Assembly: GCF_031846515.1 (NCBI RefSeq) | Contig: NZ_JAVRHO010000004.1 | Coordinates: forward strand, 146,808 to 210,807 | Direction: 5' to 3' | Length of the DNA stretch: 64,000 nt | Origin: Autumnicola lenta | Lineage (GTDB): Bacteria > Bacteroidota > Bacteroidia > Flavobacteriales > Flavobacteriaceae | Part shown: positions 27,380 to 37,316 of the stretch, one piece after another | Numbering within the stretch: position 1 is the first letter of the stretch | Layout of the letters: each line of letters starts with the position of its first letter | Notes under the pieces: model-generated | Databases searched by the model: none | Told to the model about the DNA's origin: nothing | The model's input: the letters and a program-made list of their open reading frames with translations, nothing else | Program-made: the position numbers and the translations under genes

Positions 27380-29791
27380 ATGATTACAAATACAGAATTG
27401 GAGACAAAAGGGAATTTATTTCCCGGCGAAGTTAAAGCATTTGAATTTGACGGGGATTCGATTACTTTTTCAACAGCAAACACTGTCCTGCTTCGAATTA
27501 CTGTTTTAAGGGACAGCATCCTACGTTTTAGATATGCTACCGATGGCATTTTTGAGAATGATTTTTCCTATGCTATCGATAAGGACACCATGCATGGGTT
27601 TAATAAATTTGAAATTCAGGAAGCACCTTCCCTTATCACCATCATTACCAGCAAAATAAAGTGTAAAATTTCTACTACAGATCTTAAAATTGGCATTTAT
27701 GACCTTCAGGATAATGTAATAGTAGAAGAGGACCTGGGTTTTCACTGGGAAGAAAGTTTTAAATATGGAGGGAACTTTGTGAAAATGAATAAAACTTCAG
27801 TAGAAGGAGAGAATTTCTTCGGACTTGGAGATAAACCTACCAATTTTAATCTAAAAGGTCGAAAACTGACCTTATGGAATAAAGACCAGTTTGCCTTTAA
27901 TAAAGATCTGGACGAACTTTATAAAGCTGTACCTTTTTACACCGCGCTGCATAGCAATATTGCCTACGGAATATTTTTCGATAACAGTTTTAAGACTCAT
28001 TTTGACTTTTGCCAGGACAAAAGGAACGAAGTAAAGTTTTGGGCTGAAGGTGGTGAGATGAACTACTATTTTATTTACGGACCTAAAATAGCAGAAGTGG
28101 TTACCTCTTATACCAATCTTACAGGAACTCCAGATCTACCACCACTTTGGGCTTTGGGTTATCACCAAAGCAAATGGAGTTATTTCCCGGAAGAAAGAGT
28201 AACTGAACTTGCCGCAAAATTCAGGGAACTGGATTTTCCCTGTGATGCCATCCACCTGGATATCGATTATATGGAGGATTTTAAATGTTTTACCTGGAAT
28301 AACAAATATTTTCCCGATCCTAAATTAATGGTGGAGAAACTGGAGGAAGAAGGTTTTAAAACAGTAGTAATTATAGATCCCGGAATTAAAATAGATGCCG
28401 ATTACAAGATTTTTAAAGAGGCCCTGGACAACAATTATTTTTGCAGAAGAGCTGATGGCCCCTTTATGCGCGGAAAAGTTTGGCCGGGAGAATGTTATTT
28501 TCCGGATTTCACAAACCCGAAAGTCAGGGAATGGTGGGCCGGATTATTTAAGGAACTTGTAGGGGAAATTGGTGTAAAAGGAGTCTGGAACGACATGAAT
28601 GAACCTGCAGTAATGGAGGTACCCGGAAAAACCTTTCCTACAGACGTGAGACATAATTACGATGGTAATGACTGCAGCCACAGGAAAGCCCATAACATCT
28701 ACGGAATGCAGATGGCGCGTGCAACCCACGACGGAGTACGAAAATATTCTTTCCCAAAAAGGCCTTTTACAATGACCCGCGCAAATTTCGCCGGCGGGCA
28801 GCGTTATTGTGCTACCTGGACAGGAGACAACATTGCAACCTGGGAACATTTATGGCTTGCCAATACACAGGTGCAGCGATTATGCCTTAGCGGGATGAGC
28901 TTTACTGGAAGCGATATTGGTGGTTTTGCAGAGCAACCTTCAGGTGAGTTATTCACCCGCTGGATTCAGCTTGGGATCTTTCATCCTTTTTGCCGGGTTC
29001 ATTCTTCGGGAGATCATGGAAATCAGGAACCATGGTCCTTTGGAGAAGAAGTATTAAATATTACCAGGGAATACGTCAGGTTAAGATATCAGTTGCTCCC
29101 CTACTTATACACTGCATTTTATCAATATACAGAAGAGGGAATTCCAATATTAAAGCCATTAGTATATTTTGATCAGGAAGATGTGCATACCTATTACCGA
29201 TCGGATGAGTTTATATTTGGAAACCAGATACTGGTGTGCCCCATCCAGGATGCGCACGTCCAGGGGCGAAGAGTTTATTTCCCGCGTGGGAAGTGGTATA
29301 ACTTCTGGAATGATGAAATAGTAACGGGAGGAAAAGAACACTGGGTAGATGCGCCACTGGAAAAATCTCCTATATTTATTAAGGAAGGTGCTATTATTCC
29401 AAAATTTCCTGTTCAAAATTATGTAGATGAAATAGAAACTGAAGCACTGTTCCTGGATATTTATTATAAAAACGGAAATGAAACTTCTATTTTATATGAG
29501 GATGCCCATGACGGTTATGATTATAAAAAGGGAAGATACAGCTTAAAAACTTTCAAATTCCGCGGAAAACCTGGAGAAATAATAATCCAACAGCATAAAG
29601 ACGGAAAGTTTTTAACTTCCTATAAACACCTGGAGATTCGCATTCACGGATTACCTTTTGAAATTGAAAAAGCTTATCTGGACAATGAAGAAGTAAGCCT
29701 GGAAACCCTAGATTTTGATCCTACAGTTAATACAATGAAAATTCCTAAGGTGTTCGATTTGATCCAGTTTACTTCAAAAGCTAAATCTTAG
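27380..29791 (+). CDS. Glycoside hydrolase family 31 alpha-glucosidase
   Basis: 803-residue GH31 enzyme hydrolysing alpha-linked glucose from oligosaccharides. Order: N-terminal beta-sandwich (about 1-235), TIM barrel (about 245-590), two C-terminal beta domains. The catalytic nucleophile is Asp404 in WNDMNEP; the acid/base is expected at Asp483 in WTGDN. The barrel entry PPLWALGYHQSKWSY and LDIDYM are typical. There is no signal peptide, which indicates a cytoplasmic enzyme acting on imported maltodextrin-like sugars. No other glycan-use genes adjoin it, so it does not sit in a polysaccharide utilisation locus here. Confidence 0.95.
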   Translation: MITNTELETKGNLFPGEVKAFEFDGDSITFSTANTVLLRITVLRDSILRFRYATDGIFENDFSYAIDKDTMHGFNKFEIQEAPSLITIITSKIKCKISTTDLKIGIYDLQDNVIVEEDLGFHWEESFKYGGNFVKMNKTSVEGENFFGLGDKPTNFNLKGRKLTLWNKDQFAFNKDLDELYKAVPFYTALHSNIAYGIFFDNSFKTHFDFCQDKRNEVKFWAEGGEMNYYFIYGPKIAEVVTSYTNLTGTPDLPPLWALGYHQSKWSYFPEERVTELAAKFRELDFPCDAIHLDIDYMEDFKCFTWNNKYFPDPKLMVEKLEEEGFKTVVIIDPGIKIDADYKIFKEALDNNYFCRRADGPFMRGKVWPGECYFPDFTNPKVREWWAGLFKELVGEIGVKGVWNDMNEPAVMEVPGKTFPTDVRHNYDGNDCSHRKAHNIYGMQMARATHDGVRKYSFPKRPFTMTRANFAGGQRYCATWTGDNIATWEHLWLANTQVQRLCLSGMSFTGSDIGGFAEQPSGELFTRWIQLGIFHPFCRVHSSGDHGNQEPWSFGEEVLNITREYVRLRYQLLPYLYTAFYQYTEEGIPILKPLVYFDQEDVHTYYRSDEFIFGNQILVCPIQDAHVQGRRVYFPRGKWYNFWNDEIVTGGKEHWVDAPLEKSPIFIKEGAIIPKFPVQNYVDEIETEALFLDIYYKNGNETSILYEDAHDGYDYKKGRYSLKTFKFRGKPGEIIIQQHKDGKFLTSYKHLEIRIHGLPFEIEKAYLDNEEVSLETLDFDPTVNTMKIPKVFDLIQFTSKAKS

Positions 29792-29819
29792 ATTCGGCAG
29801 ATGAACCTGTCTAATGGCA

Positions 29820-29838
29820 CGAAAATGGCAATTTTCAG
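29820..29838. repeat. Dispersed motif copy (CGAAAATGGCAATTTTCAG)
   Basis: Copy of the recurring near-palindrome, here between two convergent genes. Confidence 0.5.
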
Positions 29839-29856
29839 CACTGCACTGTAAGTCAG

Positions 29857-30489
29857 TTAAAATTCCAGATTTTCAATTTCTACATTTGCCATTCCCTCGA
29901 TGTCTACTTTTACCAGAAGATGCTTTTCCTGTGGTATTATTTCCCTGACTCTTATGTTTTCCAGGTCACCAAAGACAAAAATTCCTTTCTTTGGTTCTAT
30001 TTTGTCCTGCAATTTATCATTTATGTTTTCCAGCTGCTTCCGGATAAGTGGAAGCAATTCGAATCTCATCTTTTCCTTTAATTTGTTATACATAAAGATA
30101 TTCGCCACGCTTTCCAGAAAATTGTTCAGGAGCCAGTTGCCTGTATTGCCATCTAGATTATAATCCCGAATAGTAACCACCTGCTCTTCTTCATTAAAAT
30201 CTATAGCAAGTTTCACCAGTAACCGGCCTTCTTTATTCCTAAAAAGAGATGTTAAAGCCCGAAGCTTCAGCTCCAGCACCAGGTCGTATTCTTCTTCAAG
30301 GCTTCTTTCCATAGCAACATCCATGATTTCTGCATAGGTGGAAATTTTACCATCGTTCTCTTTTTTTATTTTTTCACCAATCAATTTCTTCCGCAGCAAT
30401 TCTTCCAAGGCTGAATACTTTGCACGCACCGGTAAAGCTATTACTACTTTCCCCTGCGGAAAATTTTTAATATTCTCGTTCTTGTCCAT
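29857..30489 (-). CDS. Small DUF4403-like protein, uncertain
   Basis: 210-residue protein without signal peptide or membrane helix. The start GKVVIALPVRAKYSALEELL and the repeated beta-strand/helix pattern (LLVKLAIDFNEEEQVVTIRDYNLDG, then a long amphipathic helix) resemble one half of the roughly 450-residue DUF4403 proteins. If so, it is a half-length or single-module version. No catalytic motif. Lies convergently behind GH31 and upstream of, but not tightly linked to, the luciferase-like gene. Confidence 0.55.
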   Translation of the reverse strand: MDKNENIKNFPQGKVVIALPVRAKYSALEELLRKKLIGEKIKKENDGKISTYAEIMDVAMERSLEEEYDLVLELKLRALTSLFRNKEGRLLVKLAIDFNEEEQVVTIRDYNLDGNTGNWLLNNFLESVANIFMYNKLKEKMRFELLPLIRKQLENINDKLQDKIEPKKGIFVFGDLENIRVREIIPQEKHLLVKVDIEGMANVEIENLEF

Positions 30490-30596
30490 AAGATTCTTTC
30501 CTACTAAATTACGTTTTCTTTTCTAAAAAATCCAGCAGCGTCATTTGCCAGTATTCAGAAGCATGAGCTTTTATTGAATAAAAAGAAGGTCTACGC

Positions 30597-31604
30597 TTAT
30601 ATTTCCTTCATAATTTCGGAAAAAATCCTGTAAGAATTTACCCGATCCTCGTGATGATAAATATGTGAGGCAACCATTAATTCATTCACTCCGGTTTGCT
30701 CAAGAAAATTCTGAGTTTGCTGCTTCACAGTATCCTTACTACCTACAAAAGCATATTTTAACATTCTTTGAAAGGCAGGATTTTGCGAAAGCTCCTTTAG
30801 TTCGGGTGTTAGTTCTATGGGCTCCTGAATATAATCGATATTGCCGGTCATGACTCCAATCATCATGCGGAGCATAGAAGTAGAAATCCGCTCTGCATCC
30901 TTATCTGTATCGGCTGCGATTACATTTATACAGGCAATGGTATAAGGTTCCTGTAAATGTTCTGAAGGTTCAAAGTTGTTATAGTAAATATTTAAGGCTT
31001 CAAAAAGATGTGTAGGCGCAAAATGGCTTGCAAAAGCATACGGCAAACCTTTTTTTGCCGCAAGATGGGCGCTGTCTGTACTTGAGCCCAGGATATAAAT
31101 AGGAACATCCACACCTTCGGCCACTGTTGCACGCACTTTATAATCCCTGTTTTCCGGAGAGAAATATTGTTGTATTTCGCCAATTTCTTCCGGAAATTTA
31201 TATACCGCATGCATCCTGTTTGCGCGAATTGCCTGCGCTGTGACCTGATCTGTTCCCGGAGCCCTCCCTAAACCCATATCGATACGATTAGGATACAGGG
31301 AACCCAAGGTCCCAAATTGTTCTGAAACAATGAGCGGGGAATGGTTTGGCAGCATGATCCCGCCAGAACCAACCCTAATCTTCTTTGTCCCGCCGGCAAT
31401 GTGACCAATTAGAACCGCCGTAGCCGAACTCGCAATACTTATCATGTTGTGGTGCTCTGCAAGCCAGAATCTGTGATAACCAAAATCTTCGGCTTTTTGT
31501 GCAAGATCCAGAGCTTTCTTAAAAGTCTCCCCTGGAGTAGAGTTGTTTGCGACGCTTGCCAGCTCTAGTATAGAATAAGGAGTTGTTTTATTTTTCCTGT
31601 TCAT
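30597..31604 (-). CDS. LLM class flavin-dependent oxidoreductase (luciferase-like)
   Basis: 335-residue TIM-barrel flavin monooxygenase of the bacterial luciferase-like superfamily, in the single-chain subgroup with YhbW/MsnO8-like proteins. Visible family features are the YSILELA start, AEDFGYHRFWLAEHHNM, IRVGSGGIMLPNHSPL, RIDMGLGRAPGTD and the IYILGSSTDSAHLAAKKGLP flavin-binding loop. FMN is the likely cofactor; the substrate is unknown. Cytoplasmic, monocistronic. Confidence 0.92.
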   Translation of the reverse strand: MNRKNKTTPYSILELASVANNSTPGETFKKALDLAQKAEDFGYHRFWLAEHHNMISIASSATAVLIGHIAGGTKKIRVGSGGIMLPNHSPLIVSEQFGTLGSLYPNRIDMGLGRAPGTDQVTAQAIRANRMHAVYKFPEEIGEIQQYFSPENRDYKVRATVAEGVDVPIYILGSSTDSAHLAAKKGLPYAFASHFAPTHLFEALNIYYNNFEPSEHLQEPYTIACINVIAADTDKDAERISTSMLRMMIGVMTGNIDYIQEPIELTPELKELSQNPAFQRMLKYAFVGSKDTVKQQTQNFLEQTGVNELMVASHIYHHEDRVNSYRIFSEIMKEI

Positions 31605-31971
31605 TATAAATGTTTCTTTTTCTTTTTCTGCCGAAAAAATAGCTTTATTCCGACTTAAATTTTCTTTTTTTCGTAACGCTTCAATTTAAGGAACATTAGA
31701 GGAAAACCACAGCATTTCAGAGAATTTTAGTATTGAATTGTGGCAGAAATTAGCACCGAAATATTTTACCGGACAATCTGCTCTATTTTACAAAAAAGAT
31801 TTGCGGAATCCTGCCAACAACTCTTTGAAAATTCCAGGCGCAAAAAGTTGGCAGGCAAAGGAATTCATATTTAAAAGATCCTGAAAACTTAAAATTTCTA
31901 GTTATGTTTGGTCTTACAAGGTATTGCCAGATATGTACCAATAAACTATAAGCTCCTGAGGAGTTGAAAAT
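31605..31971. other. Intergenic region between divergent genes
   Basis: About 370 bp of AT-rich DNA with no convincing open frame or hairpin; it must hold promoters for the luciferase-like and the GT9 gene. Confidence 0.35.
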
Positions 31972-33015
31972 ATGAGTAGCCTCAAAAAGATAAATTTTCT
32001 GCGAAAAAAAATCACCCGTTCCTTAACGAGAAACGTGGGAAAATCCCAACTTCAGGAGAAAATTGATCTGAATAACGTAGAAATTAAAAGAATTCTCATT
32101 TCTCGTCCTAATCATCGTTTAGGAAATCTTTTATTAATCACGCCACTAATCCAGGAACTAACAGAAACATTTCCGCAATGCCAAATCGATCTATTTATAA
32201 AAGGCAATCTGGGGCCGGTGCTATTCAAAAATTATTCAAAGGTCAATCACATCATTGCACTTCCGAGAAAGCCCCTAAAGCAATTATTTCAGTATCAACG
32301 GGCGTGGTTGTCATTGAAAACCCGGACTTATGATTTGGTAATAAACGGTGATAAAATATCATCTTCAGGAAGATTATCTGTTCAACTGGCCAGGTCCAGG
32401 TACAAACTTTTTGGAGACGAAAGTCCGGATTTGGAATTACATTCTGAAAAAAACCAGCACATGGCGAAAGCCCCTATTCTTAATTTCAGAAGTTTTGTTA
32501 CTTACAAAAATTCCAAATCCACTGATGAACCTGCCCCCCGGCTTGACCTTAAATTAAGCCCGGCAGAAATTTTGAAAGGCAGGAAAAAATTAAAAGAGCT
32601 TGTACAGAATGAAGCAAAAACGATCTGTTTATTCACCTTTGCGACCGGAGAAAAATGCCTTTCCAAAGAATGGTGGCTGAATTTTTATGAAAGGCTGAGG
32701 GAGGAATTTCCGGAATATAATATCGTGGAAGTTTTACCCATGGAGAACGTTTCCCAAATATCTTTTAAAGCACCAACTTTTTACAGCAGGAATTTGCGCG
32801 AGATAGGATCTTTAATTAAAAGTACGCAGATTTTTATTGGTGCCGACAGTGGTATTATGCATTTGGCAAGCGCGGCACAAGCGCCTACAATTGGGTTGTT
32901 TTCTATTTCTAATGAAAAAAGGTATTATCCTTATGGTAATGGAAGCGTCTCCTTCAACACCCAGAAATGCAGCCAGGACGAACTCATTGCAGTAACAAAA
33001 AGAATTTTAAAGTAA
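31972..33015 (+). CDS. Glycosyltransferase family 9 (heptosyltransferase-like)
   Basis: 347-residue GT-B glycosyltransferase resembling ADP-heptose:LPS heptosyltransferases. The N-terminal Rossmann half begins after a basic leader with ILISRPNHRLGNLLLITPLIQEL, the family motif; the C-terminal half carries FIGADSGIMHLASAAQAPTIGLF, the conserved donor-binding loop. The sugar donor cannot be assigned. Likely works in LPS or surface-glycan assembly at the inner membrane. Isolated from other glycan genes. Confidence 0.9.
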   Translation: MSSLKKINFLRKKITRSLTRNVGKSQLQEKIDLNNVEIKRILISRPNHRLGNLLLITPLIQELTETFPQCQIDLFIKGNLGPVLFKNYSKVNHIIALPRKPLKQLFQYQRAWLSLKTRTYDLVINGDKISSSGRLSVQLARSRYKLFGDESPDLELHSEKNQHMAKAPILNFRSFVTYKNSKSTDEPAPRLDLKLSPAEILKGRKKLKELVQNEAKTICLFTFATGEKCLSKEWWLNFYERLREEFPEYNIVEVLPMENVSQISFKAPTFYSRNLREIGSLIKSTQIFIGADSGIMHLASAAQAPTIGLFSISNEKRYYPYGNGSVSFNTQKCSQDELIAVTKRILK

Positions 33016-33607
33016 AGGAGTTGATTATCTGCAACTCAAGAAGTATTAAAAACAACAGCATGATCTTCAGTAGCATTTAAAAATTTCAATTCTTGTTTAT
33101 ATTAAAAGAAGTAAACTCTCTAAATGTAAAAAAGCCTCTTTCCAATCTAATGGAAAAAAGCTTCTCACTGGAAAATGCTGAGGTAATCAACATTCTACCA
33201 CTTCACCCCGATCTCCGGGACAAACAACACATCTTTATATTACTAAATTATTCCCACAATAAAAATTTATGATTTTAGGACCAGTCGGAATACAAGCCAA
33301 TCGCTGATAATTATAGTAACCTGAATTCATAACATTCTTTAAACCTCGCTTTAGAATATATCTAATGCAATATCTTTGGAATTTAATAACTTAATGAACT
33401 TATCAAAAAGTGAAAACAAATATACAATAGCTGTTTTTATTAAACAAAATTTTAAATTGCCACGTCCCTGGGCTTAAGCATTAGTTAAAGCAAATGTTCA
33501 TTTAAAAAACCTGATGTATCACTGAAATGAGCCTTATTTCTCCCGAAGCGACCTGGGCTCAAACCATGTTTTCTGCGGCGGAAGGAATAGAACCGCTCAT
33601 TACCCAC
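33016..33607. other. 590-bp region without a supported gene
   Basis: AT-rich. A very short minus-strand frame ending at 33195 reads like the C-terminus of an outer membrane protein (LFVPEIGVKW, stop) but is only 14 codons long, so it may be a gene relic. A weak hairpin (TTTCCA/TGGAAA) lies near 33138-33153. Nothing else is recognised. Confidence 0.35.
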
Positions 33608-34645
33608 TTACTGATCTTTACGTTCCTCCAGGTATAAATCCTGAACCAGGACTATTACGATTACAGTGATTGGCGTGGCCAGAATTAGACCCCATCCCCC
33701 GGTAAGTGCACCCATAAAAAGCTGCGAGATAAGGATAAGTGCAGGAGGCATTTCAATCATTTTCTTTTGAACCATAGGAGTAATAAAATTGCTTTCTAAA
33801 AACTGAACAAGAACATAGATTCCTAAAATAATGAGCGCAGTTCTTGGCCCATGCAAGAGACCAATTAGAATGGCAGGAATTAAAGCAATTAAAGGTCCAA
33901 AGTTGGGAATAAAACTAAGAAGGCCGGCCAAAAGAGATAGCACCAACCATAATTCAATTCCCAGTATAGAGAGTCCTATTGCGGTGAAAGCAAAAACTAC
34001 AAACATCGATATCAATTTCCCCTTAAGCCAGTTCCGCAACTGTTTTTTAAGATGATTTAGGACATTTTGAACCTTCTTACGTTTCCTTGGAGGGAAAAGC
34101 ACCACAGCACCATGCGCATAAAGATCAGGAGAAACGGTAAAGAAAATTCCAATAAAAAGCACCACATAAATATCACCAAATACACCAAAAGTAGATTGAA
34201 AAAACCTTCCTCCAAATGCCTCTGCTTTTTTAATGGATTCTTCTGAAGTAAGTCTTTCCACAACCTCCTCTCCTACTCTGCTATTATTGAGTTGTTCTTT
34301 CAGATTCTGGACAGTTGATGGAATAGTCTCACTTAGCACAGAAATCTGCGCTTGAATTTTAGCACCTATGAGCCAAAAGAACAAAATTATAATTATGAAG
34401 GTCGAAATTATGGAAATAGTTTTACACAGCCATCTCTTCCATCCGGTCTTCCTTTCCAGCAGAGAACTTAGACCAGTAAAAAAAATGGCAATGAGAGATC
34501 CTGCAAAGATTAACAAAAGAGCATTTGCAGCCTCAATAATCAATAAAATCAGCAGAATCGTAAAGGTTAAAATCCCAACAACAGTCCAGACCTTTTTCCG
34601 AAAAGAAAAACCTTCTTCTTGAGTACTAGGAGAATTTCTCTGCAT
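33608..34645 (-). CDS. AI-2E family transporter (YdiK/PerM-type permease)
   Basis: 345-residue polytopic membrane protein with about eight hydrophobic helices in the AI-2E/PerM pattern: two N-terminal helices, a loop with the amphipathic LSETIPSTVQNLKEQL stretch, then the LLAGLLSFIPNFGPLIALIPAI motif and the ESNFITPMVQKKMIEMPPALILISQLFMGALTGGWGLILATP block that define the family. The family name reflects one member; most are of unknown substrate and some are Na+/H+ antiporters. Confidence 0.92.
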   Translation of the reverse strand: MQRNSPSTQEEGFSFRKKVWTVVGILTFTILLILLIIEAANALLLIFAGSLIAIFFTGLSSLLERKTGWKRWLCKTISIISTFIIIILFFWLIGAKIQAQISVLSETIPSTVQNLKEQLNNSRVGEEVVERLTSEESIKKAEAFGGRFFQSTFGVFGDIYVVLFIGIFFTVSPDLYAHGAVVLFPPRKRKKVQNVLNHLKKQLRNWLKGKLISMFVVFAFTAIGLSILGIELWLVLSLLAGLLSFIPNFGPLIALIPAILIGLLHGPRTALIILGIYVLVQFLESNFITPMVQKKMIEMPPALILISQLFMGALTGGWGLILATPITVIVIVLVQDLYLEERKDQ

Positions 34646-34884
34646 TTTTTATATAATTTTCTATAAATCCTGAACTACTAATTTCTTACCTTTTTCTTTA
34701 TAAAACCTTATATTCTAGTTCTTTCTTAGACTAAATTTTAAGATGTATATATTTATGTACAGACATTCTGGACTTTCAACTTGTCCAATAGTTTTTTTGC
34801 GTTTGAACGTTCTACAAATTTACCTATTTTTAAACCGGCTCTTCATGTTCCTAAAAAGTAATCTAATGTTAACCTTTTATCATA

Positions 34885-37065
34885 ATGGAATTCTGTTCTA
34901 TAAATCATCTTAAATTTTTTTATGTAGCCGTGTTTCTGAGTTCATTTTTAGTCGCGTGTAATTCTAAAGAAGATGTTGAAACTGTCAGCTTTGAAGGTGC
35001 TGGTAATGAATGGGCTCACTATCAGGGTGGCCCCGGGCGCAATCAATACTCCAAATTAAAACAAATAAATCCATCTAACGTAGACCAACTGGAACTTGCG
35101 TGGCAGTTTCACACTCAGGATACAGGACAGGTACAAACAAATCCACTAATGGTAAATGGAATGGTCTACGGCATGACTGCCACCACCCAGCCCTTTGCTG
35201 TAGATGCTGAAACTGGAGAACTCATCTGGAGAAAAGAATCTGATGGCATGGATTCTTACAGTACCAGCCGCGGAATTTCCTATTGGGAGGATGGTGATGA
35301 TAAAAGAATCCTGTACACCAGCGGATCCTGGCTATATGCAGTAGAGGCGGCTACAGGAAAACCAATCGAAGGCTTTGGCAAGAATGGACGTGTGAGTTTA
35401 AAAACAGGTCTGGAAGCGGTATCCCAGGATAGGATGGTGATCTCTAATACTCCAGGTACGGTTTATAAGGAAATTATTGTAATGCCAATAAGGGTTTCTG
35501 AAGGTGCAGATGCTGCGCTGGGGCTTATCCAGGCCTTTAATATTAGAACCGGGGAACTGGAGTGGGTATTTAACACAATTCCTACTTCCGGAGAATTCGG
35601 CCATGAAACCTGGCCTTCTGATGTTCGAAAAAACAAACTGATAGGAGGAGCTAATAACTGGGCGGGAATGTCGGTAGACATCGAACGTGGAATTATCTAT
35701 GCTCCTACAGGTTCGGCTGCCTTTGATTTCTATGGAGGGAACCGGAAGGGCGAAAATCTTTTTGCCAACAGTCTCATAGCGCTCAATGCCGAAACCGGGG
35801 AACGCCTCTGGCACTTTCAATTTGTGCATCACGATATTCTGGACAGAGATCTTCCTGCGCCTCCAAACCTGCTTACGGTAACCCACCACGGAAAAAGAAT
35901 AGACGCAGTGGCACAAACAACTAAACAAGGTCTGGTCTTCGTTTTTGATCGGGAAACAGGAGAGCCTTTATTCCCCATTGAGGAGCGACCGGTCCCTACT
36001 TCTGATATCCCCGGCGAAGTTGCCTGGCCAACACAGCCATTTCCTACCAAACCAGCGCCTTATGCAAGACAAGAATTTACTGAAAATGACATTAGTCCAA
36101 TTGCCTCTAACCGGGAGGAGCTAATAGAAACCTTCAGAAATAGTCGCTCTGAAGGTCCTTTTACTCCATTAAGCGAACGCGGAACCATAATCTATCCGGG
36201 ACTTGATGGGGGTGCCGAATGGGGAGGTGCCGCAGCCGACCCGGAAGGAATTCTATATGTGAACAGCAATGAAATGGCGTGGCGTATCTCCCTGAACCCT
36301 ACGATTACTAAAGAGGAACTGGCAGAACAATCTTTTGGCCAACGGTTGTATACGATGAATTGTGCTATGTGCCACGGCAATGACCGTACAGGCAGTCCTT
36401 CCAGCGGATTCCCTTCCCTTGTGAATATTGAATCTCGACGGGATAAGAAACAAATCAGGAATATTATTGAACACGGCCAGGGCATGATGCCTGCTTTTAA
36501 TAAATTTTCCGAACAAGAAATGAAGGCACTTCTAGCCTATGTAAACCAGGAGGAGATTGCAGAAGAAATATCTAAAGAGCCGGGAATGGGAAAATCTAAA
36601 GAAAATAATCAGATTCCTTACCAGATATCAGGCTACAACAAGTTTCTTGACGCCGATGGCTATCCAGCGGTGCGACCACCCTGGGGCACCTTAAATGCTA
36701 TAGATCTAAATACCGGGGAGTATCTGTGGCAGGTAACCTATGGAGAACATAAGGAATTGCAGGAAAAGGGAATCCCCCAAACAGGAGCCGAAAGCTATGG
36801 TGGACCCGTGGTAACTGCCAGCGGACTACTTTTTATTGCAGGCACCAAAGATGAAAAGTTTAGAGCTTATAATAAAAACACCGGAGAACTGCTTTGGGAA
36901 ACTAAGCTTCCATCAGCGGCTTTTTCCACACCCAGCATCTATGAAGTAAATGGAAAACAATATATTGTATTGGCTTGTGGAGGCACTAAATTAGGAGCGC
37001 CCGGTGGTGATAGTTATGTAGCCTTTGCACTGCCAGAAAATCTTATTTCCAGAAAAGGAATTTGA
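34885..37065 (+). CDS. PQQ-dependent dehydrogenase lipoprotein with inserted cytochrome c domain
   Basis: 726-residue quinoprotein of the membrane-bound glucose/alcohol dehydrogenase class. A lipobox-like VAC at about residue 25 suggests lipid anchoring. The beta-propeller starts with NEWAHYQGGPGRNQYS and repeated tryptophan-docking motifs (AVDAETGELIWR, ALNAETGERLWHF). At residue 493 a heme c site CAMCH begins a cytochrome c domain of about 80 residues, with a Met ligand candidate in GQGMMPAF. The last propeller blades follow (AIDLNTGEYLWQVTYGE, AYNKNTGELLWETKLP). It would pass electrons from a sugar or alcohol to the respiratory chain through its own heme. No PQQ synthesis genes lie in the window. 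Confidence 0.9.
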   Translation: MEFCSINHLKFFYVAVFLSSFLVACNSKEDVETVSFEGAGNEWAHYQGGPGRNQYSKLKQINPSNVDQLELAWQFHTQDTGQVQTNPLMVNGMVYGMTATTQPFAVDAETGELIWRKESDGMDSYSTSRGISYWEDGDDKRILYTSGSWLYAVEAATGKPIEGFGKNGRVSLKTGLEAVSQDRMVISNTPGTVYKEIIVMPIRVSEGADAALGLIQAFNIRTGELEWVFNTIPTSGEFGHETWPSDVRKNKLIGGANNWAGMSVDIERGIIYAPTGSAAFDFYGGNRKGENLFANSLIALNAETGERLWHFQFVHHDILDRDLPAPPNLLTVTHHGKRIDAVAQTTKQGLVFVFDRETGEPLFPIEERPVPTSDIPGEVAWPTQPFPTKPAPYARQEFTENDISPIASNREELIETFRNSRSEGPFTPLSERGTIIYPGLDGGAEWGGAAADPEGILYVNSNEMAWRISLNPTITKEELAEQSFGQRLYTMNCAMCHGNDRTGSPSSGFPSLVNIESRRDKKQIRNIIEHGQGMMPAFNKFSEQEMKALLAYVNQEEIAEEISKEPGMGKSKENNQIPYQISGYNKFLDADGYPAVRPPWGTLNAIDLNTGEYLWQVTYGEHKELQEKGIPQTGAESYGGPVVTASGLLFIAGTKDEKFRAYNKNTGELLWETKLPSAAFSTPSIYEVNGKQYIVLACGGTKLGAPGGDSYVAFALPENLISRKGI

Positions 37066-37092
37066 ATGCTCCGAATAAAAATATTGATGTAA

Positions 37093-37118
37093 AGAGTGGC
37101 AATTGTTACAATCACTCT
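37093..37118 (+). terminator. Possible terminator after the PQQ dehydrogenase
   Basis: AGAGTG pairs with CACTCT, with an inner ATTGT/ACAAT stem and a 3-nt bulge, followed by T-rich but interrupted sequence. Weak. Confidence 0.35.
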
Positions 37119-37316
37119 AAATTCATTTTAGTCTTTTCTCTTTTAAGAAAATGAAACGTTCACTTCTCAAGAGGCTGGTAGATTAAATATTGGACAGTGG
37201 ATTAATTATAATTTCTCAGGGTGACGATTTGACCATAATTACGATTTTCTGAACAGCCCGGCCAGCTTGTAGATTTTTTTAGACAAAGAATAACGCATAA
37301 TTAAAGAATTCAAAAA

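Noticed and set aside
33195..33240. Minus-strand tail reading LFVPEIGVKW and stop
   Set aside because: Looks like an outer membrane protein C-terminus but only 14 codons remain before stops; too short to call a pseudogene.
33524..33640. Short plus-strand frame (MSLISPEATWAQ...)
   Set aside because: About 35 codons, overlaps the end of the AI-2E gene on the other strand, no recognisable family.
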